Of a stretch of 64,000 nt of DNA, positions 55,557 through 64,000 are shown piece after piece; within the stretch, counting starts at the first letter, position 1; each line of letters opens with the position of its first letter. Origin of the DNA: Ustulina deusta (taxonomy: Eukaryota > Ascomycota > Sordariomycetes > Xylariales > Xylariaceae); assembly GCA_023159155.1 (NCBI GenBank), contig JAJNNX010000048.1:310001-374000 (forward strand). Reading direction: 5' to 3'. The translations under genes were made by a program, and so were the position numbers. The notes under the pieces were generated by a model. The model ran no database searches, was not told the DNA's origin, and saw nothing but the letters and a program-made list of their open reading frames with translations.

Positions 55557-57992
55557 TTAGCGGCGACTTGGTATCCTCAAACTCCCCAACCTGTAGTGCC
55601 CACCACGGAAACTCGAGCTTTCAGACGACATGTCAGAGGTGTCATCCCCTTTTTTGGACGGCTCTTGGTTCCGTTTTTCGAGCATCGCGGCCTCTGTTTC
55701 GGGCGTAGACGCCTTCTTATGTAGGTTGAAGCTCTCCAGCGTATTCAAAATATCAATCGCAATGTTATTCTGATTGAAATCTACTAGGTTGGCGTGGACG
55801 AACCGAATCCGTTCTTCTTGGACATAGGGAGGGTCGGTCTGCCTTGTCTGCCACCTGAACTACATTTCCAAGTGGCCCAAATACTCAACAACAACCGTTG
55901 AGATCCCATTCCTTCTTACATGGTTAGCGACATTCTTAATTTTTAAATATTCCTCAAGGAGATCTGTCTTGGTAAAAACAATGATGAACTTTGACCGTGC
56001 GAACCAGTGGCTATTCACTGTAGATCTGAAAAGCTCGAACTGGTCGTCCATTCGATCACTAGGTTCATCATCGGGCACCATTCTTTCCTGTACAGTGGTA
56101 TCGACAGGATAAATTACCGCCGATACACCTTTATAAGCGTGTATCCATTTCCTTCGTTCAGTCCTGGCGCCTCCACAATCGGTCAGTGAAAGTCTTTATA
56201 TGTGAGCACCACCTGATGTATGTCGGTCGTCGTGACTCGCGTTCGTAACAAATCTTCATTAGTAGGCGCTGAACAGTGTACTGCCTGCTCAGCAAGGCGA
56301 TTAATGTTTTTGATATAATACTCGCCGTTATCGTGAAATTGGTAGGCAGCCGTTAGCTCAATGGCTTTTTGAAATTCTTTATTGAGACGAAGGGATGAAA
56401 TCACACGTGCAACTTCACGTGCGTGTTCCGGATTCAGGGCAGGGTCATGGCCACAGGCGTGGCAGGGGTCCAATAGAAGAGTTCGGGCATTTGCTATGCC
56501 CTCTATATCTGGGCATCCCTCCATGGCCCTCAATATAACCCTGACGGAATTTAATGCATTGTACCACACCAATGTACGAAAGTAACCCTCGTCGCGCTTG
56601 ATACGATCGGGTTCGGTAAAGAGTTGTAACGCATTAAGAAGTGTGGTCTTACCACCTCCGGAAGCCCCCAAGAGTAGGACTTTGGGCATCTCAGGTTGGG
56701 AATTTTCTTTCTTCTGTTGGTGCTGATGCGGTTGGGTGTCGTGCGCGTTGGATGTCTGGTGCTGGAACGACTTTCGCCAATTACCAAAGCTAGACCGCGG
56801 TCGAGGAGAATTGGAATCACTCCCACTTCGAAGCGACTGAGTTGGCTGTCCCGTTTTCGCGCTCGAACCTGCTCCCTCCGAGTCTCCTGGGTTACTACGC
56901 AACGAGTCTTCTTGAGGGGGCTCTTCCTCGATGATTGTTTTGTGACGAACGGCATCTCTTATCCCTTGTTGAGTTTTAAGAATATCAGACAACACAATTG
57001 GTTTAGACAGTCTCATCGTCTGAAATGCTTGTCTGAACCCAAATGCTGCGGGTTGTTGGATTAGACTATCCGTCGACGCCCTTTCGATGTCTTTCGTCTT
57101 TTTCGCTCGGATGGCTTGTCTGAGATGTGATCTCTCTGCCGTCTGATATAATAGGGTACTTCGGAGAACATCGTCAAATTCAAATTGGGTGCTTATAGCC
57201 GCTGTGTTCTCTGAGATGAAACTTGCGATGTCCTCGAGACCAACAAGCGAAGATGAGCAGTCTTGCGCCAGTCGTAGGATCGATTGGCTCTCTTTCTGAG
57301 TTATCATCTCGGATTGCTGCATCCAAGTTTGGCTGGATCGGACTTAGCACTGTCTTGGCATCGCTCATTGGTTTAGCGCCTTACCACTGCATTGCTTGTA
57401 ACAGAAGGTTCAATGCATTCACTTGTCGGTCGAGTAAAATCGAGAGATTCGTCATTTCTCTTTCACCGTGTAAGAATCCCATCCTACTTTTCGCTGTCAT
57501 GCGAGAAGCGCCAATGCCCTCATATCGATCCAGCTGCTGCCCCAAAGCCAACAGTATTGGGCCAAAGCTGTCGAGCGCATTGCCAATTTGAGCAGCAAGT
57601 TAGCGATATCTCGGGTCACGAATGAAGTTCGGCGAATTCAGAGGAGAGAGCTGGTCTTGGGCGACTTTGACCATGTGAAGCTGTCCGATCATGGATGTGA
57701 CGATGATTGGCGCATCGTGGAACTATATTAATTACAAATGTGGATTAGTAAGTGCCATTTCTGGTAAACAATACGGATGGATGGGAGCTAATAGAGTGAC
57801 AGCAGAAGAAAACCCTTGATTCGGTAACCCATGCTCCCGAACCAGAGACCCGCCAAAAGGTGAGAGAAGACAGAAGAGATTACCACTATTTACCTGAGCC
57901 TTAAGCGCGCTGAGCCTAGTAATGCATCTTATCACAGCGTCGCCTAACGAGATGACTGCACCGACGATCTGAAAGATTGTCGCTGGATCCAT
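55557..57992 (-). pseudogene. G-alpha-like GTPase fused to a STAND-type N-terminal domain, disabled
   Basis: Model exons 57992-57894, 57722-57385 and 57332-55557. The start MDPATIFQIVGAVISLGDAV and the helical region after it are the fungal N-terminal domain seen in STAND proteins. The C-terminal half is a divergent heterotrimeric G-alpha: P-loop GASGGGKTTLL (near 56660), switch DCGGARTERRKWIHAY (near 56160), the following FELFRSTVNSHWF, a TKTD nucleotide-specificity motif and a C-terminal TCATD-like segment (FVHANLVDF). Three lesions interrupt it: TAA at 57600-57602 in the N-terminal domain, a one-base loss at about 56183-56188 just before DCGG, and TAG at 55860-55862 before the last segment. 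Splice sites are intact, so decay is recent. Confidence 0.78.
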
Positions 57993-58291
57993 CGTCCGAG
58001 CAAGCCGTCCACGATGGAATGTGAGGAAAACTGTTTCTTGTGAAATGAAATGAATTGAGATGGACAATCGTGAGGCTATGAAGCTTGAAGATACCTTGTG
58101 CTTGTTAGGCGACTCATTTTCGCCTTGGCGCCGATAGGCGCAGCATCGGGCTGACTCCATGTACCTACATGTGAACGAGGTAGCGAAGGTTCAAGTTAGG
58201 TACAGAGGTAGTATCTGTAGATGATGTGTGTCGTGTATACTACATCGGTACCTATGTAGTGTACACCGGCATACATCCATGGCTAGTGGTG

Positions 58292-58373
58292 GGAGCTGAT
58301 CGGTTGTGTAGGAGTGAGGTCCTACTGAATAGCCAGGTCATAAGGTGGGTAGGTTCGAGTCCTATCAGCGCCG
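58292..58373 (+). tRNA. tRNA-like relic, possibly tRNA-Met(CAT)
   Basis: The 3' half looks right: T arm GTAGG-TTCGAGT-CCTAT with a perfect B box GGTTCGAGTCC, then CAGCGCC followed by TTTGGTTTTT. The 5' GGAGCTG pairs with CAGCGCC with one mismatch. The anticodon arm and D arm do not fold normally; a CAT triplet lies where an anticodon could be, and a hairpin GTAGGA-GTGAGG-TCCTAC occupies the D region. I treat it as a degenerate copy. Confidence 0.3.
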
Positions 58374-58857
58374 TTTGGTTTTTCCCTTTATGCGTATGGC
58401 TTATATGTAGGTGCATGCAACGCCAGCGTTCGGATTTAGGACACACTACCTATGCTGTGTATTGGTTAACGTTAAGGCCCGGCCACCTCCAAAGCGTCTA
58501 TCACATAGTCTCGTCTCAGGGGATACATAGAGATAGGATAGCCACAGGCAAGCAGTTGGCGAGCTCCTCTTATGTATACCGAAGAGGGCCAAGGGGGTCG
58601 AGAGAAAGGATGCGAGGTACAGTGTAGGATATTGAATATAGTGATAGCCTCTGGGCATGCTAACATATTTTTCGAGAAATGACATTGAGTTGTTTCTACC
58701 GGAGTCGGCTAGCCGTAAATTTGCCATTCAGTATGGGAAACACTCCAAAAATCTAAAGCGCTCCAAATTATGAAACATTCCAACTCAGCGCTACTACCGA
58801 TACAGACTTACACCCATACAGACTGACCTGCCATAAAGACTGGCTCATGCCCATATT

Positions 58858-58911
58858 GGGGGTGTTTGGGGGCGTTGGGGGGTGCTGGGAGAGGGGGGGG
58901 GGGGGGGGGGG
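58858..58911 (+). repeat. G-rich tract with 19-G homopolymer
   Basis: G runs of 5, 5 and 6 with short spacers, then 19 consecutive G at 58893-58911 (assembly length uncertain), and an A13 run about 20 bp later. Quadruplex-forming potential on the plus strand. Confidence 0.8.
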
Positions 58912-59385
58912 CATTTATATTCCCCAGGCAAAAAAAAAAAAAGTTATAAGAAAGCTCTGGTTGTAGTTAAACATATATACTCCAAGGTCAGCTTTAAACC
59001 GCTCGATATAATGAATAAATATACAATCTGATTTGCTATCTAAGTGTTGAGTAGCGCGCGATTCGCGCCTATCACCAGAAGTATGGAGGAGTAATTCGGG
59101 CTGGGGCCGAACTCAAGTCTCAATCGCAGACCCCGACGCACTTCATACCATCTCTATACCATTCAAAGCAGGTTCTGAAAGGATAATCGGTACCGCAACT
59201 TCGACCTCGGCGCGCACCTATCCATCAATATTGTAACAACTTCTCTGTTTAGCGACCAATATAGGAGCTTACACGAACACCCACATCTCGATCTAACAAC
59301 GCACCGGAAGGCAAACTTAAGCACAAATCCATTCATTCATACCATTGTATCATCCTCACATTTCTCACTTCTGCCGAACTCTGTT

Positions 59386-60053
59386 TTCAGAGTGGTCTAT
59401 AGAGTTTCCCAGCGTTTAACCACGAACGATCAAGCAAAACAATCTTTCATTAAGTTCGATCAGTTCATCAACGCCGTCGTGGATTCGGCGAGATCAAGTC
59501 GAAACGTTATAGATATTATCATGCCCGGCTTATTCCTGCGGGTGTATCACCAGCAGAGGCAGGCCTCTGCTTAAAGCAAGGCTGTTGTTTTTGCTAGCGC
59601 CAGCTCGACGGCCGTCATGCTTGCCGCAATCTTGTTTCGTTTGGTCCAAAATCCGCTCACTCAGAGAGTCTAAAAGGCTAAAGTCAATGCCGGCCAGCGG
59701 GAGCCACACACCCTGGAAAAGATGCCATTTTTACGTACGTGTGTGAAAGAGGGGCTGAGACTCGGAATCGCTAATCCAACACGGCCAATGCGCGCCGTAC
59801 CAAGCGGTCCGGGATTTGTTGTGACCACCCAGCATGGGAGAGTCCTAATCCCTGGCGGTGCAGTCGTTGGTTGCGCTGCCTATTGTTTCACATCAGATCC
59901 CCATGTTTTCCCTGGTCCATTCCGCTTTGCCCCGGGAGATGGCTGGGCGACTCGCGAGATGGAGGTCTCAATCGACCGGGAATGGAAAAGGGCATGATCC
60001 CCTTCGGTCACGGTTTACGTGCTTGCATCGGTAAAAATCTCGCAATGCACTAA
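59386..60053 (+). pseudogene. Cytochrome P450 relic
   Basis: Pieces of a P450 in successive frames: a helix region (NDQAKQSFIKFDQFINAVVD), a shifted frame reading PAGVSPAEAGLCLK after about 59530, the K-helix KEGLRLGIANPTRPMRAVPSG (59722 onward; ExxR present), the PERF-like stretch DPHVFPGPFRFAPG, and the haem-binding motif FGHGLRACIGKNLA in another frame (about 59998-60047). Frame changes occur at about 59535, between about 59575 and 59720, and near 59990. The N-terminal two thirds are absent. It belongs to a fungal monooxygenase subgroup but is clearly non-functional. Confidence 0.8.
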
Positions 60054-60526
60054 CTGCATCAGACGATAATAGCTGCTGTTAAAAGCAATCTGTTGGAGGG
60101 ACCAATTGTTTGTGAAAATACGATCGAGATGTATGAGTGGTTCAATGGTAATACACGAAGTAAATGTGGGATGGTGTTAGACGATAATATCCCTTATGTA
60201 TAGCTGAACCTCAGACATAAGTATCCCTGCATACCAACAGCGGTAGAATAGCACCTACATCTTCACTATAGTCCTCTATGGCACATCACGTCCTTAGATG
60301 CGCGATTACTTTGAGGCTTCGCAATGATAGCAGAGAAGAACTGTCACTCTTGATGCAACTAAATATACCCACCCCTATAAGCAAACTTTTTTTAATAGTT
60401 TCTTATTTAAATTTTATTATTAAATATAAAAAAAACCTTTAAATTTAAAGTCAATATTAATTAAGCTTTTATAAAAATAAAAAAAGTTTAAAAAGTAGTT
60501 AAATTAACAACAAAAGGCAAAAGAAA
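60054..60526. other. AT-rich intergenic segment beside tRNA-Thr
   Basis: 60385-60515 is extremely AT-rich with TTTAAA and AATTAA strings, like a decayed transposon next to a tRNA gene. No gene. Confidence 0.5.
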
Positions 60527-60598
60527 TGCCCACTGCCAGAGTCGAACTGACGACCTCATCATTACTAGTGATGCGCTCTACCGCTGAGCCAAGCGGGC
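60527..60598 (-). tRNA. tRNA-Thr(AGT)
   Basis: 72-nt cloverleaf read on the minus strand. Acceptor GCCCGCT pairs with AGTGGGC (one G-U), discriminator A. D arm GGCTCAGCGGTAGAGC is canonical. Anticodon arm CATCA-CTAGTAA-TGATG gives AGT. The T loop is TTCGACT. Downstream TTTCTTTT is a Pol III terminator. Confidence 0.93.
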
Positions 60599-62442
60599 TA
60601 TGTTGCTTGAGCGATGACTTTTCATTGGGAATTATAGACCAAATCAGTGATTCTCCAGCTTTTGACCTCTCTTTTTTAACAAGTGCATCCCACAACAACT
60701 AACAACCACTTTTCTCGCAGGCATGCAGTAGGTCAATAAACCGCTGGGCTATTGTATTATTGTAAAAACAGTATTTTTTTAAACCACATAACTCTTCGCT
60801 TGAGGCAGGTAGTTTAGTCCCGTATCGAATCCAATAGCCGGACTGTAACTTACAGGCTTAATACGAGGTATATCACAATAATAACTCATCTTGATCATTT
60901 TGGCTAGATTTCATCGGGCAAGAGTTACGTAAAAATCATAGTTCTGTAATAGGTTTTAGGTAGTCTAGAGGCCTCCATTGTCGGATCCCCAAACCTCCAG
61001 TCCTAGAGGCTTCCATACCAACTCTTCATCATCGGTACGCAAAACATGGAACCGATCCGGCAGCCGCAACAAGCGCAGAATTCTTGTAATATTCTACTGC
61101 TCATTGGTAGGTACTCTTAGCTCCCTGTTGCTGAAAATCTTGACAACAATCCAGCCATGCTCTCATGATTCGCTTTGGTCTGTACAAGGGGTAAAATGAA
61201 GATTGCTTGAAACGAACACCATGGATATGCTATATTTGCTCGGCGTACCAAGTTTCTCTGATCCGGAGGCAGAAGAAGGTAAGTAGTAATATTAGCGGTA
61301 AAGCAGCGTAACAGGGGCATTTAGACACATCATAGCTTCAAAGTAGGTAGTTTATCGCCATATCCCTTTTCTTGGCAGGGCGCACAGATGCATGGATGCC
61401 AGTAGCCAATCGCAAGAGATACTAGAAACAAACACCTCTGGCACCAATCGGAACAAAACGTTTCACCACCCAACTCCCGGCAGTGTAGGTGATTGAAACA
61501 ATCGACGAATCGTTCGCTTGCTTCGTGTCGGTGACATCTCCACAAGTAAACCACCGTTGGGGATTTTCGCCGCGGCGAACCAGGAGTAGAAGAAAGAGGG
61601 GCGCAACAGGTCGCCGCATGCTTCGGCTGATGGCTACCCGACCCAATGGCCGCCTATATTCTCGTATTCTATTCGACCCCTAGATTCTTGGCGAGATGGC
61701 TGAGTTGCTGTACCTGGCAGGCATCGCTGGGTCACTACCGGATCGGGCCCCGCATACCGAGCTATCTCATCTCGTCCCTTGATCAAAAATCTGGGGATGA
61801 TGGATGATGCACGTGGATCGGGCGAAAATCAAGAGCTCGCACTAACTCTCGAGGTGCGCCTCTCAAGTTCCATACTAGATAATATTTTCGTCGATTCTAA
61901 TGCCAACTCGCGTTTTCCTATGCTATCGTGGAGTGACTAATCAAGCAACATCTGCATCTTTCTCGTCGTGAGCGTAATGGTTAAAATCTGCCGGATTCCG
62001 AGTTGTATTCAAAAAATGAAACTATGCATTCTCTTGTCTCGACCAAGCTACGAGATTTCGTCCAATGTTTAAAACGTCGGTGTTTCCCCTGGCGGTACTG
62101 TGCGCATCCCTGTCCATGTTTTCTTCGAGTCCAAACAGCTCTCGGCATGTATCAATCGTCAATACGAACCCATGAAGACTTCTCGTGGAGATGAGTTGTT
62201 CCCCCCCTTATCGTTTGAGATGGGAAGATGAAGAAACATGAAGAGGCATTCACACTGGCTGACGTCTATAAAGTCGTGCCGCCCTGCTCACAATCAGAGT
62301 TCTGTCCTCATCAACATCATCATCACACCTCAGTCTACTAAAGCTTCCAGCAAGCTCCCCTCCGTCTCTTCCTATCTATTCACATATCTTACTGCTGAGC
62401 AGTCTTAATATTAGTTTCTCTACTTAATTAATCATCGACACC
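60599..62442. other. Intergenic region, promoter of the Egh16-like gene
   Basis: No gene recognised; frames at 61330-61554 and 61422-61646 (minus) overlap and lack domains. Confidence 0.45.
62267..62272 (+). promoter_or_regulatory. TATA box of the Egh16-like gene
   Basis: TATAAA at 62267-62272, 171 bp before the ATG at 62443, with a CT-rich and A-rich leader between. Position and sequence fit a TATA-driven fungal promoter. Confidence 0.5.
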
Positions 62443-63331
62443 ATGTCTTCTCCTAAATTCATCTTGAGCCTCGGTCTCATGAGCCTGGCGCACCTCGTTG
62501 CAGGACACGGTGCCATCACCAATGCAGTCGGCGACGCTGGCGGCTCAGGCAGTAAGTTCACCTGCCCTCCCCCAGACTGAATTAGCAGAGGAGGCGCAAT
62601 CCATACTTAACCATTCTTCTATCTAGTGGCCTTGGGCATCGACACGACCACCCCTCGTGATGGGACCAGGCGCAGGCCATTCCAGCAAGACAGCACCCGA
62701 TTCCGAGGTGACCAAGCGGACACAGTCGGCGAGACGGTCGGGGCCGGCGACAACGACATCGAGACAGGCACTCAGGCCATCCTGGCCGAGACCGGCGACC
62801 AGCTGCCTCAAATCAGCCAGGGCGGCGAACTCAAGATGACCCTCCACCAGGTCAACGCCGACGGCGGCGGCCCATACACCTGCCAGATCAACGCCGACGG
62901 CACGGCCCAGGCGTGGGAGGATCTCACGGTCACCACCACCCCGCCGGGAGAGAACTCCCGCAACCGCGAAGGCGCTGCCACCGACTTCCCCCTCGTCGCC
63001 GCCATTCCCGACGACCAGACCTGTACCGGAACCGTCGCGGGCCAGGACAACGCCTGTCTCGTGCGCTGCATGAATGCCGCTCGGGCCGGGCCATTTGGCG
63101 GTGTTGTACCTGTTCAGCGTAAGCCCTACTCAAACCCAAACGGCTCTTTCGTTGCGAAATTCGGATTGCTGACATGATTCACTAGTACCCGGGAATTCTA
63201 CTGGTAGCGCTGCCGCGGCGCGCCGTGCACTCGCCACTACTCTGAAGCGATATGCTCCCAAGCCTCAAAAGATGGCTAAGCGCGTGGTGGATGAGGAAGA
63301 GGAAGAGGAGGAGGAGGAGGAATGTGAGTAA
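62443..63331 (+). CDS. Egh16-like secreted protein (GAS1/MAS family)
   Basis: Three exons: 62443-62551, 62627-63118, 63186-63331; 248 residues. A signal peptide (1-21) ends in LVAG, so the mature protein starts with His22 ([10 protein letters not shown]), followed by an intron-spanned GGSGMALGI. The core contains [40 protein letters not shown] and the Cys pairs [16 protein letters not shown]. After the conserved [14 protein letters not shown], the third exon adds a basic stretch and a terminal run of Glu. The family (PF11327) is induced in appressoria and at host penetration in plant pathogens and is secreted. Biochemical activity is not established. The Glu run is encoded by a GAG/GAA microsatellite that may vary in length. 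Confidence 0.88.
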
Positions 63332-63616
63332 GCGAATAATCAGCTGGGGAAGGAGATTACGCTTCGAAAGGTAATCCCTGCATTCTCTGGCAGAATGTAA
63401 CTTAAAATAGATGTTCAGAGCGACTAGACGGTCTTCCGGGCAGCGGACATGGGCTCTAGGTAGCAAATGACAATGCAGAAAGGGATTCTGAACTAAACTG
63501 AATGAACTCTGAGCTATCAGACATGCTTGTGCTGTAATAGGCTAAGTAGTATGTAGAGTAAATTAGTTACGAATGTGACCTCGTCATGCACGTAGCGGCA
63601 GGTTTGAAACACCAAT
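63332..63616. other. Convergent 3' intergenic region
   Basis: 3' flanks of the Egh16-like gene and the FMN dehydrogenase gene. Under 300 bp, nothing else seen. Confidence 0.5.
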
Positions 63617-64000
63617 TTATAAGCGACTCTTCTCCGGACGCCATATCTCGTTGAGCAGCCGGCTAGCATTGACACGCTCCGGCCGCGCCTCCTCCAAATT
63701 CTTAATTCCCAGAAGCCGCATCCCAGTAGCGAGCTCATCAGCAAATACTAAAATCTGATCAGCACGGCGAATCACAAGACGGAGATGACCCGTTGTCGTC
63801 CTCCGGAAGTTCGAGGTTGTCCGAGCACAGAGTAAGGGTAAATAAGGGAAACTGAGAGGGCAGGACTTACTGTCTAAGCAACGCTCAACACCCTTCTCCC
63901 CATACGCAGCAAGCGCGTAGAAGAACGGCCTCCCGACCCCGACAGCCTTCGCCCCAAGCGCCACAGCCTTAAGCACATCAGCGCCGTCGCGACAGCCGCC
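63617..64000 (-). CDS. FMN-dependent alpha-hydroxyacid dehydrogenase (lactate dehydrogenase/glycolate oxidase type), 3' end
   Basis: Two exons visible, 64000-63871 and 63747-63617; the gene continues beyond the right edge. The first piece has [20 protein letters not shown] and [20 protein letters not shown], the FMN-phosphate-binding loop and following helix of the flavocytochrome b2/glycolate oxidase family. The second piece, [20 protein letters not shown], is the C-terminal helix. The 123-bp intron is a multiple of three and has no stop in the reading frame, so retention would insert 41 residues. These enzymes oxidise 2-hydroxy acids such as L-lactate; whether a cytochrome b5 domain is fused N-terminally cannot be seen here. 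Confidence 0.85.
   Translation of the reverse strand, partial: GGCRDGADVLKAVALGAKAVGVGRPFFYALAAYGEKGVERCLDSKSCPLSFPYLPLLCARTTSNFRRTTTGHLRLVIRRADQILVFADELATGMRLLGIKNLEEARPERVNASRLLNEIWRPEKSRL

Larger units (their letters stand above)
57993..59385. other. Intergenic region with tRNA-like relic and G-rich tract
   Basis: Contains the tRNA-like element at 58292-58373 and G runs ending in a 19-G homopolymer at 58893-58911, followed by an A-rich run. No gene recognised. Confidence 0.45.

Noticed and set aside
57723..57893. Coding-looking segment within the first intron of the STAND/G-alpha pseudogene
   Set aside because: The splice from KAQ to FHDAPIIV matches the family N-terminal domain, so this 171-bp segment is an intron.
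61687..61770. GGCGAGATGGCTGAGTTG, like the start of a class II tRNA
   Set aside because: No matching acceptor 3' strand, T arm or B box follows.
1..64000. CRISPR arrays, bacterial operons or ribosome binding sites
   Set aside because: The DNA is eukaryotic (spliced genes); no regularly spaced repeats were seen.

Overview
The window is nuclear DNA of a filamentous ascomycete, most likely a Sordariomycete-type plant-associated or saprotrophic fungus. Supporting signs are short spliceosomal introns (about 50-150 bp, with CTAAC-like branch sites), a Zn2Cys6 regulator, an Egh16-type secreted protein, GH16 and GH128 wall-glucan hydrolases, an HR-PKS remnant, two tRNA genes with clear arms, and long gene-poor tracts. 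All calls come from reading the sequence by eye; no database search was run.

Layout. 0-7 kb: a truncated hypothetical gene, a pair of direct repeats, a glutathione S-transferase-like gene, a GPI-type GH128 glucanase and two hypothetical genes. 7.8-17.2 kb: a candidate sugar-acid catabolic cluster with two class II aldolase/adducin-fold paralogs, a transporter gene broken by a large internal deletion, a Zn2Cys6 regulator and a mandelate-racemase/galactonate-dehydratase-type enolase. 17.2-26.6 kb: a gene desert holding tRNA-Val(AAC), a G-rich tract and many copies of the palindrome TACCTAGGTA. 26.6-29.2 kb: a five-exon RasGAP gene with a GC-AG intron.

33.3-39.2 kb: an intact pyruvate-decarboxylase-type gene followed by relics of an FAD monooxygenase, a carnitine acyltransferase-like domain and a reducing polyketide synthase tail (KR-ACP). 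This looks like a decayed secondary-metabolism locus. 40.1-46.7 kb: a six-exon GH16 glucanase, a three-exon Ser/Arg-rich gene, an AT-rich transposon-like zone and a secreted six-hairpin glycosidase. 48-54.5 kb: a disordered-protein gene, a five-exon POT/PTR2 peptide transporter and a kinase-like protein. 55.5-60.6 kb: a G-alpha-like GTPase fused to a STAND-type N-terminal domain and carrying three disabling lesions, a cytochrome P450 relic and tRNA-Thr(AGT). 62.4-64 kb: an Egh16-like secreted protein and the 3' part of an FMN-dependent alpha-hydroxyacid dehydrogenase.

The main theme is a mixture of intact housekeeping or wall-degrading genes with several pseudogenes. Stop codons in at least one pseudogene fit C-to-T change at CpA, as in repeat-induced point mutation. 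The most unusual items are the STAND/G-alpha fusion pseudogene, the divergent KR-ACP and carnitine-acyltransferase relics, and the sugar-acid cluster with its deleted transporter.
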